A stretch of 64,000 nt of DNA from Anaeromyxobacter dehalogenans 2CP-C. Its GTDB lineage: Bacteria; Myxococcota; Myxococcia; Myxococcales; Anaeromyxobacteraceae. Below are positions 25,769 through 35,971 of this stretch, piece by piece. The notes under the pieces were generated by a model. That model had not been told where the DNA came from and made no database searches. It was given only the letters and a program-made list of their open reading frames with translations. A program made the position numbers and the translations under genes. The DNA is taken from the NCBI RefSeq assembly GCF_000013385.1, contig NC_007760.1:868001-932000 (forward strand), written 5' to 3'. Each line of letters starts with the position of its first letter. Position 1 is the stretch's first letter.

Positions 25769-26308
25769 ATGAAGACCTGCTCGCTGTGCGCCTCGACCCT
25801 CGACGCCGGCGCGAGCGCGTGCCCGAACTGCGGGATCGCCGCGCCGCGGGTGCGGCGGCCGTCCCGGCTCGCCCGCACCGCGCGGGCGAGCGTGGTCGCG
25901 TTCGCCGGGCTGGCGGTGCTCGGGGCCCTCGCGCTGCCGGTGCTGGGGCGGGTGCGCGGCGGCGACTGCGAGCCGCACAGCTGGGCCGACTGGCACGTCG
26001 CCATGGCGCGCGCCTGCCTCACGCCCGCCTACGTCTGCGAGAACATGACCTCCGCGAAGATGCTCGAGGACCCGCAGCTCGCGGCCGAGCTGCGCCACGC
26101 GCTCCGCGGCGGGCGCGGCGGGGCGTTCGCGCACCTCGACGCGCTGGTGGCGCACGTGCGCGAGGCGTACGGCTGCGCCTCGGCGGACGCGTCCCGCCCG
26201 GCGCCGGCGCTGGAGCCGCCGGACCGCCGCCTCCCGCCGGGCCACCCGCCGGTTCCGGCGACGCCGGCGCCGCCGGTCTTCCAGGCGCCGCCCTCGCTCA
26301 CCATCTAG
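25769..26308 (+). CDS. Zinc-ribbon membrane-anchored protein of unknown function
   Basis: The 179-residue protein opens with a zinc ribbon (Cys4, Cys7, Cys18, Cys21 in CSLC...CPNC). It then has one membrane helix at about 38-57, an exported or cytoplasmic domain with four further cysteines (CEPHSW, ACLTP, VCENM, YGCAS) and a Pro-rich tail. The even number of cysteines after the helix suggests disulfides if that part is periplasmic. I recognise no family beyond the ribbon. ATG 25769 is set by GGAGG about 5 bases upstream. Confidence 0.6.
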   Translation: MKTCSLCASTLDAGASACPNCGIAAPRVRRPSRLARTARASVVAFAGLAVLGALALPVLGRVRGGDCEPHSWADWHVAMARACLTPAYVCENMTSAKMLEDPQLAAELRHALRGGRGGAFAHLDALVAHVREAYGCASADASRPAPALEPPDRRLPPGHPPVPATPAPPVFQAPPSLTI

Positions 26309-26398
26309 CCCGCGCGCGGGCACAGGCGGGGGCGGGGCGGGCCGGGTGCTGCCGCGCCGGCCGCCGGGGGTGCTACAACGACCGGTGTGGGGGATCCC

Positions 26399-26767
26399 GT
26401 GAACGGTCGCAGCATCCTGCTCGTCGAGGACGACGACGCGATCCGCGAGAGCGTGGCCGAGTGCCTCGACGCCGAGGGCTACACGGTCGCGATGGTGGAG
26501 AACGGCGTCGCCGGCCTCGAGTGGCTGCACCGGTCCGCGCCGCCGGACCTGGTGGTGCTCGACCTCGTGATGCCGGTGATGAACGGCGCGCAGTTCCTGG
26601 AGACCCTCCGCGCCGACCCGGCGCTGCGGGACCTGCCGGTGGTGCTCATGACGGCCGCGCTGCCGTCGGAGCAGCTCCCGGTGCCGGTGGCGGACGGGTA
26701 CCTCACGAAGCCGTTCGAGCTGGATCAGCTCCTCGAGACCGTGGCCCGCCACGCGCGGCGCCCGTGA
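26399..26767 (+). CDS. Single-domain response regulator (receiver only)
   Basis: The 122-residue protein is a lone CheY-like receiver: acidic pair in LVEDDDAIRE, phospho-acceptor Asp in LVVLDLVMPVMNG, Thr in LMTAA, and Lys in YLTKPF. It has no output domain, so it works by protein contact or phosphotransfer. No kinase is adjacent; the soluble histidine kinase at 6174 is one unlinked candidate. GTG 26399 is chosen for GGGGGA 4 bases upstream; GTG 26387, four codons earlier, is the alternative. Confidence 0.9.
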   Translation: MNGRSILLVEDDDAIRESVAECLDAEGYTVAMVENGVAGLEWLHRSAPPDLVVLDLVMPVMNGAQFLETLRADPALRDLPVVLMTAALPSEQLPVPVADGYLTKPFELDQLLETVARHARRP

Positions 26768-26823
26768 CCGGCTCATCCGGGCGGATCCTTGTCGCGGCCG
26801 CGGGGCCGGGGTAGACCGGCCCG

Positions 26824-27837
26824 GTGAACGTCCTCGTCACCGGCGGTACGGGCCTGGTGGGCGGCGCGGTGGCGCGCGCCCTGCTCGCGCGCGGGCACTC
26901 GGTGCGGCTGTACGCGCGGGCCAGCAGCGACGCGGCCGCGCTGGAGGCGGCCGGCGCGGAGGTGGCCCGCGGCGAGCTGGACGACCGGGCGGCGCTGCGC
27001 GCGGCGCTGGCGGGCCGCGACGCGCTGGTCCACTCGGCGGGCGTGGTGGGCTTCGGGCCCGGGCTGGAGGCGGCGCTCGAGGCCGTCAACGTGCGCGCGG
27101 TCGAGTCGGTGCTGGGCGCGGCGCTGGAGGCGGGCGTGGCGCGCGCCGTGCTCACCTCGTCCACCGCGGTGATGGGCGGCACGCCCGCGCCGGAGGTGGC
27201 CGACGAGGCCACCGCCGGCAACGCCGAGGCGCTGGGGATGCCCTACTTCGTCTCGAAGCTCCGCGGCGAGCGGGCGGCGCGGGCGCTCGCGGCGCGCGGC
27301 CTGCCGCTGGTGGTGGTGCGCCCGGCCTACGTGCTCGGGCCGGGCGACGTCCACGGCTCCTCCGCCTCGGTCCTGCTCGCGTTCGCGCGGCGCCGGATCC
27401 CCGCCTATGTGGAGGGCGGCGCCTCCTTCTGCGACGTGCGCGACGTGGCGGACGGGCACGTGGCCGCCCTGGAGCGCGGGCGCGCCGGCGAGGCCTACCT
27501 GCTCGCGGGCCACAACCTCGCCATGTCGGAGATGATCCGCCGCGCCTGCGCCCTCGCCGGCGTCCCGCCCCCGCGGCGCGTCCCGGTGCCGCTGGCGCTC
27601 GCGTTCGCCGCGGCGCAGGAGCTCGCGGCGCGCGCCGCCGGCCGTCGCCCGCGGACGAGCCGCGGCCTGGTCCGCGCCAGCGCGCTGTACACGTTCGCGT
27701 CCTCGGCGAAGGCGGAGCGCGAGCTGGGCTACCGCGTCCGCCCGTTCGAGGAGATGGTCCGCGACACCTACCGCTGGGCCCTCGCCACCGCGCGGTTGCG
27801 GCCGGACACGCCCGAGCTGCGGGCGCTGGCGGGGTAG
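26824..27837 (+). CDS. NAD(P)-dependent extended SDR (epimerase/dihydroflavonol-reductase type)
   Basis: The 337-residue protein is an extended short-chain dehydrogenase. The nucleotide-binding TGGTGLVG lies at 6-13, catalytic Ser/Thr in LTSSTAVMGG, the Tyr-Lys pair in YFVSK, and the RPAYVLGPGD stretch after it. It resembles dihydroflavonol-4-reductase and 3-beta-hydroxysteroid-like bacterial reductases, but the substrate is unknown. The start is GTG 26824, 56 bases after the receiver gene. It is convergent with the CorC/HlyC gene. Confidence 0.85.
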   Translation: MNVLVTGGTGLVGGAVARALLARGHSVRLYARASSDAAALEAAGAEVARGELDDRAALRAALAGRDALVHSAGVVGFGPGLEAALEAVNVRAVESVLGAALEAGVARAVLTSSTAVMGGTPAPEVADEATAGNAEALGMPYFVSKLRGERAARALAARGLPLVVVRPAYVLGPGDVHGSSASVLLAFARRRIPAYVEGGASFCDVRDVADGHVAALERGRAGEAYLLAGHNLAMSEMIRRACALAGVPPPRRVPVPLALAFAAAQELAARAAGRRPRTSRGLVRASALYTFASSAKAERELGYRVRPFEEMVRDTYRWALATARLRPDTPELRALAG

Positions 27838-27883
27838 CGCGGCGCCCGCGGCGCCTGGCTGCGCTCGCGTCGCCGTCGGGCCG

Positions 27884-29236
27884 TCAGGCCTCGGGCCCGG
27901 CCGCCCCGTCGCCCTGGCCGGCGCCCGCGCTCGCCTCGCCGGGCGGCGGCGGCACGAGCCGCACCCGCCGCACCACGCGCGGCGTGGCCTCCACCACCTC
28001 GGCCTCGGTGCCGTCGGCGAGCCGCAGGCGCGCGCCGCGCTCCGGCATCGCGCCGGCCACCGCGATGACCAGCCCGGCGACGGTGGTGTAGCCCTCGCCC
28101 TCGGGCAGGTCGAGGTGGAGCGCGCGGTTCACCTCGCGGATGGGCGCGTCGCCGCGCACCACCGCGGCGCCGCCGGGCTCGACCTCGTAGAGCGGCTGCG
28201 GCTCCTCGGCCTCGCCGAGGATGTCGCCGACCAGCTCCTCCACCAGGTCCTCCAGCGTGAGGATCCCGGCCATGCCGCCGTGCTCGTCCACCACCACCGC
28301 GATCTGCGAGCGCCGGCGCTGCATGTCGCGCAGCACGTGCACCGCCTTGGCGCCCTCCGGCACGAAGTGCACCGGCCGCACCAGGTCGGCGAGCACGATG
28401 AGCTCGCGCTCCCAGGCGATGGCGGCGAGGTCCTTCGCCATCACGTAGCCGATCACGTCGTCGAGCGTGCCGTCGTAGACCGGCATGCGCGCCCGGCCCT
28501 CCTCGAGCAGCAGCCGCTTCAGGTCCTCCTGGCCCGCGTCGGCGGGGAGCGCCTTCACCCGGCTGCGCGGGACCATCACGTCGCCGGCCGTGAGGTCGCG
28601 GAAGGCGAGCGCGCGCGAGGCGATCTCCGCGGTGGGCGCGTCGAGCGCGCCGGCGCGGCCGGCCTCGTCCACGAGCTGCTCCAGCTCCTCGGCGGACAGG
28701 CGCGCCTCGGCGAACGTGGTCCGGTCGCCGAACGGGCGCAGCAGCAGGTTCGACGACGCGGTCAGCAGCCAGACGACGGGGCGCACCAGGTGCGAGAGGC
28801 CGAGCAGCGGCCGGCCGACGAGCAGCGCGTAGCGCTCGGGCGCGCGGAGCGCGAGCGACTTGGGCACCAGCTCGCCGAGGACCAGCGACAGGAAGGAGAC
28901 GAGCGCGACCACGAGCGCCAGCGAGAGCTGGTGCGCGTAGGGCGCGAGCGGCGGGATCCGCTCGAGCACCGGGGCGAGCCGGCCGGCGATCGACGCGCCG
29001 CCGAACGCCGCGGCGCTCGCGCCGATGACGGTGATGCCGACCTGCACCGTGGCGAGGAAGCGCTCGGGTGCGTCGCGGAGCCGCAGCACCGCGCCCGCGG
29101 CGGCGCGGCCCTGCTCCACGAGCTGGGCGAGCCGCGTCTTGCGCATCGCGATGACCGCGATCTCCGCGCCGGCGAAGACGCCGTTCGCGACGACCAGGGC
29201 CAGGACGATCAGGATCTCGACGGCTGTGTCGTACAG
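27884..29236 (-). CDS. CorC/HlyC-type CNNM-CBS membrane protein with probable CTG start
   Basis: The 450-residue protein has the UPF0053 layout: a CNNM membrane domain (about 1-150), a CBS pair (about 195-310) and a CorC_HlyC domain (about 335-420). Members are linked to magnesium/cobalt efflux and ion homeostasis. The first conventional start, ATG 29146, would cut away the first membrane helix. Reading on upstream in frame gives EILIVLALVVANGVFAGAEI, the exact kind of opening this family has. The only suitable start is CTG 29236, with GGGGAGGG at 29245-29252, 8 bases upstream. There is no in-frame ATG, GTG or TTG between. Confidence 0.82.
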   Translation of the reverse strand: MYDTAVEILIVLALVVANGVFAGAEIAVIAMRKTRLAQLVEQGRAAAGAVLRLRDAPERFLATVQVGITVIGASAAAFGGASIAGRLAPVLERIPPLAPYAHQLSLALVVALVSFLSLVLGELVPKSLALRAPERYALLVGRPLLGLSHLVRPVVWLLTASSNLLLRPFGDRTTFAEARLSAEELEQLVDEAGRAGALDAPTAEIASRALAFRDLTAGDVMVPRSRVKALPADAGQEDLKRLLLEEGRARMPVYDGTLDDVIGYVMAKDLAAIAWERELIVLADLVRPVHFVPEGAKAVHVLRDMQRRRSQIAVVVDEHGGMAGILTLEDLVEELVGDILGEAEEPQPLYEVEPGGAAVVRGDAPIREVNRALHLDLPEGEGYTTVAGLVIAVAGAMPERGARLRLADGTEAEVVEATPRVVRRVRLVPPPPGEASAGAGQGDGAAGPEA

Positions 29237-29357
29237 GTGGCGTTCCCTCCCCGGGGTGGCCGCGCCGGGGCCCCCGCCGCTCGACTCGGCGACCGCGCCC
29301 GCGCGCGGCCGCGCAGGCGGTCGCCCTCCGCCCGGGCGGGGACTCCCCGCCAGCGGA

Positions 29358-29369
29358 GAAGAGGTTTAC
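29358..29369 (+). promoter_or_regulatory. 12-base element GAAGAGGTTTAC, copy 1
   Basis: This AT-containing 12-mer lies 56 bases before the nitroreductase-like start and recurs exactly at 50801-50812, ahead of the alternative complex III operon. In both places GCGG precedes it by one base. It may be part of a promoter or an activator site; function is inferred only from repetition and position. Confidence 0.35.
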
Positions 29370-29424
29370 CTGAAACGCTCCCGCAGCGCCGCAGCCCCGT
29401 GTGCCCGTGTTCCGGGAGGGACCC

Positions 29425-30552
29425 ATGTTCGTCGATGCGCAGGCGCTCCCCGCGCCGGATCCGCGGGGCTTCCCGTCATGGGGCGGCCCCGCCGACCGGC
29501 TCCGGTTCCTGCTCGCGTACGCCGTGCTCGCGCCCTCGCGGCACAACACGCAGCCGTGGTGGTTCGAGGTGCGCGGCGACGAGGTCGGCCTCCACGCCGA
29601 CGGCGCGCGCGCGCTGCCGGAGGTGGACCCGGACGGCCGCGAGCTGGTGATGGCCTGCGGCGCGGCCCTCGCGAACCTGCGCCTCGCCGCGGCGCACTTC
29701 GGCCACGCGACCTCGGCCGAGATCATCGGCACGCACCGGCGCGACGGGCTGGTGGCGCGCGTGCGGCTCGAGGAGCAGCGCGCGCTCTCGCCCGAGGACG
29801 AGGAGCTGTTCCAGGCCATCCCGCGCCGCCGCACCAACCGGCTGCCGCTCGACGGCCGCGAGCCGCCGGAGGGCCTGGTCACGCGGCTGCTGCGCGAGGC
29901 GCGCGCGGAGGGCGCCTGGCTGCGCCCGGTGGAGTCGCACCAGCGCCGCGCCGTGGCCGAGCTGGTCGCGGAGGGCGATCGCCGGCAGTGGGCGAACCCG
30001 CGCTTCCGCGCCGAGCTGGCCGGCTGGATCCACCCGAGCGGCAGCGGCCGCCGCGACGGGATGCCGGCCTACGCGGTGGGCATGAGCGACGCCGCGGCGC
30101 GCCTGCAGCCGCTGGTGGCCCGGCTCTCCAACCCGGCCCGCGCCGAGGCCGAGCGCGACCGCCGCCGCACGCTCGCCTCCAAGGCCCTGCTCGTCCTCTC
30201 CACCGCGCGCGACGGCCTGGCCGAGTGGATGGTCGCCGGGATCGCGCTCCAGCGCATCCTGCTGCGCGCCACGGCGGCCGGCCTGACCGTGGCCTACTTC
30301 AACCAGCCGATCGAGCAGGAGGGGCTGCGCGGGCCGCTCCGCGAGGCGGTGGGCGATCCGGGCATGCCGCAGCTCCTGCTGCGGCTGGGGTACGGTCCGG
30401 AGGTGCGGGCGACGCCGCGCCGGACGGTGGACGAGGTGCTGCGCCGCCTCGACGCCGTGCCGCTCCGCCCCGCGCCGCTCGTGCTCCGTCGCGCTCCGCC
30501 GGCGTCACCTGTGGTGCAATCCGCCGCGGTCGCGCCAGGCGCGCCGGCATAG
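29425..30552 (+). CDS. Nitroreductase-like FMN-dependent protein (Acg family)
   Basis: The 375-residue protein is a double-length nitroreductase-fold protein like mycobacterial Acg. An N-terminal APSRHNTQPWWFEV supplies the FMN-contacting region; a RRRTNRLPLDGR segment lies in the middle, and a second half contains WMVAGIALQRILLRATAAGLTVAYFNQPIE. Acg-type proteins bind or sequester flavin, and some respond to hypoxia or nitric oxide. Enzymatic activity is uncertain. ATG 29425 is chosen over GTG 29401 because GGGAGGG lies 4 bases upstream. It shares the divergent region with the CorC/HlyC gene. Confidence 0.82.
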   Translation: MFVDAQALPAPDPRGFPSWGGPADRLRFLLAYAVLAPSRHNTQPWWFEVRGDEVGLHADGARALPEVDPDGRELVMACGAALANLRLAAAHFGHATSAEIIGTHRRDGLVARVRLEEQRALSPEDEELFQAIPRRRTNRLPLDGREPPEGLVTRLLREARAEGAWLRPVESHQRRAVAELVAEGDRRQWANPRFRAELAGWIHPSGSGRRDGMPAYAVGMSDAAARLQPLVARLSNPARAEAERDRRRTLASKALLVLSTARDGLAEWMVAGIALQRILLRATAAGLTVAYFNQPIEQEGLRGPLREAVGDPGMPQLLLRLGYGPEVRATPRRTVDEVLRRLDAVPLRPAPLVLRRAPPASPVVQSAAVAPGAPA

Positions 30553-30590
30553 GTCGGCGGCGGGCGGGCCGCGCGGGTGCGTCCGCCGCT

Positions 30591-30625
30591 CCCCCTCCTC
30601 CCGTCCAGGGAGCGGGAGGAGGGGG
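30591..30625. terminator. Bidirectional terminator hairpin
   Basis: A perfect 13-base stem pairs 30591-30603 with 30613-30625 around a 9-base loop. It sits between the convergent ends of the nitroreductase-like and methyltransferase genes, followed by a CT-repeat rather than a T-run. The context suits termination from either side. Confidence 0.6.
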
Positions 30626-30626
30626 C

Positions 30627-30641
30627 CTCTCTCTCTCTCTC
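30627..30641. repeat. CT dinucleotide repeat at a stop codon
   Basis: About seven CT units run up to and into the stop codon of the methyltransferase gene on the opposite strand. Slippage here would change only the 3' end of the transcript or the stop context. Confidence 0.7.
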
Positions 30642-31788
30642 AGGGGCGCCGCAGCCGGTGGAGCCGCGTCACCTCGGCGGCGCGCGCCGCGTGCAGCGGG
30701 TCGGCGCGGTCGCGCGCGCGCGGGTGCGAGGGGCGCGCCTCGCGGACGTCCGCCACCTCCAGCCCCGCCGCGCCCGCCAGCCGCGCCACCTCGCCCGGCG
30801 GCCGGAGCCCGAGCCGCTCGGCCAGGTCGGAGAGGACGATCCACGCCTCGCCGCCCGGGGCGAGGTGCGCGGGCAGCCCCCGCAGCAGCCGCTCGAGGAA
30901 CGCGCCGCCCGGATCGTAGACCGCCCGCTCGAGCGGGCCGTGCGCCGGGGCCGGGATCCACGGTGGGTTGCACACGATCACGTCCGCCACGCCCTCCGGG
31001 AACAGGTCCGCCTCCACCACCTCGACCTGCCCGGCCAGGCCGAGCCGGGCCGCGTTCTCGCGGGCGCAGGCCACGGCGCGCGGCTCGAGGTCGGTCGCGA
31101 TCACCCGGGCGCCCGCCCGCGCCAGCACCAGCGCGAGCACCCCGGTGCCGGTCCCGACGTCGAACGCCCGCTTGCCGTGGAGCGGCCGCTCCGCGGCCGC
31201 GGCGGCGACCAGGTCCACGTACTCGCCCCGGATGGGCGCGTACACCCCGTGAAACGGGTGCACCCGCGCCCCGAGCGCGGGGACCTCGACGCCGCGCCGC
31301 CGCCACTCGTGCGCGGCGACCACCCCGAGCAGCTCGCGGAGCGGCAGCAGCGCGGGCCCGTCCGGCGGCGGCCCGAGGGCCTCGGCGCAGGCCGCCGCCA
31401 CCTCCGGCGCGCGCCGCAGGCCGACCCGCCACCCGGGCTCGACCGGCACGAGCAGCCGGGCCAGCACCTCGTGCTCGAGCCGCATCCGCCCGCGCTCCGC
31501 GCGGAACGCGGCCGCCAGGCCTGCGCCCTTCGGCGCAGGGTGCTCCAGGCGCCGCCCCATGGCCGCGAGGAGCTGGCGGGCGTTGTGGTAGTCGCCGGCG
31601 TAGACCAGGCCCTCGCCCCGCCGGGCCCGGGCCAGGGCCTCGCCGGCGCGCGTCGCGTCGCCGGCGGGGCCGAGCCGGGCGGGCGGGGGCGCCGAGCCGG
31701 AGGCCCAGCGCGCCCTGTGCTCCCCGGTGGCATCTCGCCACACCAGCTCCGCGGGCGGCGCCGCGGCGGTCGGATCGGTGCGCGTCAT
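30640..31788 (-). CDS. Class I SAM-dependent methyltransferase (HemK/RlmG-like)
   Basis: The 382-residue protein has a poorly conserved N-terminal domain (about 1-180). A Rossmann methyltransferase domain follows, with motif I FDVGTGTG at 209-216, an acidic residue in ATDLEP and the NPPW catalytic motif at 274-277. NPPW/NPPY enzymes methylate amino groups of glutamine, adenine or guanine. The two-domain layout fits rRNA or protein N-methyltransferases, though the target cannot be named. The start is ATG 31788, divergent from sucA with a 58-base gap. Confidence 0.8.
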   Translation of the reverse strand: MTRTDPTAAAPPAELVWRDATGEHRARWASGSAPPPARLGPAGDATRAGEALARARRGEGLVYAGDYHNARQLLAAMGRRLEHPAPKGAGLAAAFRAERGRMRLEHEVLARLLVPVEPGWRVGLRRAPEVAAACAEALGPPPDGPALLPLRELLGVVAAHEWRRRGVEVPALGARVHPFHGVYAPIRGEYVDLVAAAAAERPLHGKRAFDVGTGTGVLALVLARAGARVIATDLEPRAVACARENAARLGLAGQVEVVEADLFPEGVADVIVCNPPWIPAPAHGPLERAVYDPGGAFLERLLRGLPAHLAPGGEAWIVLSDLAERLGLRPPGEVARLAGAAGLEVADVREARPSHPRARDRADPLHAARAAEVTRLHRLRRP

Positions 31789-31846
31789 CGGATCGCGTGC
31801 GGTTGAGCGGCCAGGCGGGGGGTGTCTGGATTAAGAAGAGCGCGCC

Positions 31847-34666
31847 ATGTCATCGCCGCCGGAACCCCAGGCGCTGCCCAGCGCGCCCAGCCTCTCCTTC
31901 GTCGAAGACCTCTACTACGCGTGGCTCGCCGATCCCAGGTCGGTGGACGAATCGTGGCGCAGGTATTTCGAGGGCTTGCCCGCCGCCCCGGGCGCCGCCC
32001 CCGCGCCCGCGTCCTTCCCCCGGCGCCGGCCGGACGGGGCCGCCGGCCCGCAGGCGGCGCCCGGCGCGGGCGGCGACGCGGCCTTCCAGTCGAAGGTGGA
32101 CCGGCTGGTGCAGGCGTACCGTGAGTACGGCCACCTCCGCGCCAACCTCGATCCGCTGGGCCTCGTCCGCCCCGCCGAGCCGTTCGCGCTGGAGGCGTTC
32201 GGCCTCGGGCCGGCCGACCTCGACCGGCCCTGCGCCGACGCGGACGGCCGCGGCGATCGCACGCTGCGCGACCTGGTGGCGAGGCTGGAGGAGACCTACT
32301 GCCGGACCCTGGGCGTCGAGCTCGCCCACATGCACGACCAGGACCTGCGCGGCTGGCTCGAGCAGCGGATGGAGCGCACCCGCAACCGGCTCTCGCTCGC
32401 GCCGGACGTGAAGAAGCTCCTCCTGCGCAAGATCGTGGAGGCGGAGAGCCTGGAGCAGTTCCTCGGGACGAAGTTCCTGGGCGCGAAGCGGTTCAGCGTC
32501 GAGGGCGCCGAGGGCTTCGTGGCGCTGCTCGAGTTCCTGGTGGACCGGGCCGTCGGCCACGGCGTCCGCAACGTGGTGATCGGCATGGCGCACCGCGGGC
32601 GCCTGAACGTGCTCGCGAACGTGGTCGGCAAGCCGCTGCGCCAGATCTTCGCCGAGTTCCGCGACAACGCCATCGTCAACGCGACCGGCGGCGACGTGAA
32701 GTACCACCTCGGCCACTCGACCGACCGCGAGACGCCGGACGGCGTGCTGGTGCACCTGTCGCTCGCGTTCAACCCGAGCCACCTCGAGTGGATCAACACG
32801 GTGGTGCAGGGGCGCGTGCGCGCCAAGCAGGACCGCTACCACGACTTCGATCGCGTCCGCTCGCTGCCGGTGCTGGTGCACGGCGACGCCTCGTTCGCCG
32901 GCCAGGGCATCGTGGCCGAGGCGCTCAACATGTCGCAGCTCGAGGCGTACGGGGTGGGCGGCACCATCCACGTCATCGTGAACAACCAGGTGGGCTTCAC
33001 CACCTCGCCCCGCGACGCGCGCTCCACCACCTACTGCACCGGCCCGGCCCGGATGCTCCAGATCCCCATCATCCACGTGAACGGGGAGGACCTGGAGGCC
33101 GTGGCGCAGGCGGTGCTGCTCGCCGCGGACTTCCGCCAGCGCTTCCACCGCGACGTGGTCATCGACCTGTGGGCCTACCGCCGCCACGGGCACAACGAGG
33201 GCGACGAGCCGTCGTTCACGCAGCCGGTGATGTACCGCGCCATCTCGAAGCGCCCCACGCTCCGGCAGCTCTACGCCGAGGCGCTGGAGCGCGAGGGGAC
33301 GGCCACGCGTGCCGAGGTGGACGCCATGGCCGCCGAGTACCGCGCCCGGCTCGACGAGGCGTACCAGGCCTCGGCGCAGATCGCGGTGCAGCCCGGCGCG
33401 CAGGAGGCGGCCGGGTTCTGGGCCGGCGTCAAGGGCGGCGCGATCACCGGCCCCGAGCCGGAGACCGGGGTGGCCCCCGCGGTGCTCGCCCAGGCGGCGG
33501 CCGGGATCACGCAGGTGCCGCAGGGCTTCCACGTGCACCCCAAGCTCGCGAAGGTGCTGGAGGCCCGCGCCGAGATGGGCCGCGGCGAGCGGCCGCTGGA
33601 CTGGGCCACCGCCGAGGCGCTCGCGTTCGCCACGCTCTCGCTGGAGGGGCGCCGCGTCCGCCTGGTCGGCCAGGACAGCCGCCGCGGCACGTTCAGCCAC
33701 CGCCACGCGGTGCTCTACGACCACCAGACCGGCACGCCGTACTCGCCGCTCGCGCACCTGCGCGAGGGGCAGGGCGTGGTGGAGATCCGGGACAGCCTGC
33801 TCTCCGAGGCCGCCGCGCTCGGCTACGAGTACGGCTACAGCCTGGAGATGCCCGACGCGCTCACGCTGTGGGAGGCGCAGTTCGGCGACTTCGTGAACGC
33901 GGCGCAGGTCATCATCGACCAGTTCCTCTCGTCGGGCGAGGCGAAGTGGAACCGGCTCTCCGGCCTGGCGCTGCTGCTGCCCCACGGCATGGAGGGGCAG
34001 GGGCCGGAGCACTCCTCGGCGCGGCTGGAGCGGTTCCTCGAGCTCTCGGTGGACGACAACTGGTACGTGGTGAACGTCACCACGCCGGCGCAGTACTTCC
34101 ACGCGCTGCGGCGCCAGGTCTACTCGCCCTGGCGCAAGCCGCTGGTGGTCATGTCGCCGAAGAGCCTGCTGCGGCACCCGAAGGCCGTGTCGCCGATCGG
34201 CGAGCTCGCCGAGGCGCGCTTCCGGCCGGTCGTCGCCGATCCGGTCGCAGACCCGAGCGAGATCACCCGCGTGGTGCTGTGCTCGGGCAAGCTCTACTAC
34301 GACCTCGCCGCCGCCCGCGAGGCGCAGGGCGCCCGCCACGTGGCGCTGGTCCGGCTGGAGCAGCTCTACCCGCTGGCGGCCGACGAGATCCTCGACGCCA
34401 TCGCCGCGTTCCGGCCCGGCACCGAGATGGTCTGGGCGCAGGAGGAGCCGTCCAACATGGGCGCCTGGGACTACGTGGACCTGCACCTCTCGCCGCGGTT
34501 GCCCTCGCGCCTCGACCTCGTCTCCCGCCCGCCCTCGGCCAGCCCCGCGTCCGGCTCCGCCACGCGCCACAAGCTGGAGCAGCAGCAGCTCGTGCTCGAG
34601 GCGCTCGGCGACCCCGTCCCCCGCATCCACCGCACCGACACGCGCGCCGCCGCGCACGAGCACTGA
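31847..34666 (+). CDS. sucA: 2-oxoglutarate dehydrogenase E1 component
   Basis: The 939-residue thiamine-diphosphate enzyme decarboxylates 2-oxoglutarate in the TCA cycle and loads the lipoyl arm of SucB. The N-terminal LSFVEDLYYAWLADP is the E2-contacting segment. IGMAHRGRLNVLAN, GDASFAGQGIVAEALNMSQL (near 346) and VIVNNQVGFTT carry the ThDP and active-site signatures. The C-terminal QEEPSNMGAWDY and length match bacterial SucA. A GAAGAG ribosome site precedes ATG 31847. SucB follows after 18 bases. The E3 gene is not in the window. Confidence 0.97.
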   Translation: MSSPPEPQALPSAPSLSFVEDLYYAWLADPRSVDESWRRYFEGLPAAPGAAPAPASFPRRRPDGAAGPQAAPGAGGDAAFQSKVDRLVQAYREYGHLRANLDPLGLVRPAEPFALEAFGLGPADLDRPCADADGRGDRTLRDLVARLEETYCRTLGVELAHMHDQDLRGWLEQRMERTRNRLSLAPDVKKLLLRKIVEAESLEQFLGTKFLGAKRFSVEGAEGFVALLEFLVDRAVGHGVRNVVIGMAHRGRLNVLANVVGKPLRQIFAEFRDNAIVNATGGDVKYHLGHSTDRETPDGVLVHLSLAFNPSHLEWINTVVQGRVRAKQDRYHDFDRVRSLPVLVHGDASFAGQGIVAEALNMSQLEAYGVGGTIHVIVNNQVGFTTSPRDARSTTYCTGPARMLQIPIIHVNGEDLEAVAQAVLLAADFRQRFHRDVVIDLWAYRRHGHNEGDEPSFTQPVMYRAISKRPTLRQLYAEALEREGTATRAEVDAMAAEYRARLDEAYQASAQIAVQPGAQEAAGFWAGVKGGAITGPEPETGVAPAVLAQAAAGITQVPQGFHVHPKLAKVLEARAEMGRGERPLDWATAEALAFATLSLEGRRVRLVGQDSRRGTFSHRHAVLYDHQTGTPYSPLAHLREGQGVVEIRDSLLSEAAALGYEYGYSLEMPDALTLWEAQFGDFVNAAQVIIDQFLSSGEAKWNRLSGLALLLPHGMEGQGPEHSSARLERFLELSVDDNWYVVNVTTPAQYFHALRRQVYSPWRKPLVVMSPKSLLRHPKAVSPIGELAEARFRPVVADPVADPSEITRVVLCSGKLYYDLAAAREAQGARHVALVRLEQLYPLAADEILDAIAAFRPGTEMVWAQEEPSNMGAWDYVDLHLSPRLPSRLDLVSRPPSASPASGSATRHKLEQQQLVLEALGDPVPRIHRTDTRAAAHEH

Positions 34667-34684
34667 TCCTCCCGGAAGAACACC

Positions 34685-35956
<1,272 letters not shown>

Positions 35957-35971
35957 CCGCCCTCGTCCGGC

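Noticed and set aside
30627-30641. CT repeat as a possible CRISPR or larger repeat array
   Set aside because: It is only a dinucleotide run with no spacer structure. I see no CRISPR repeats or cas genes in the window.
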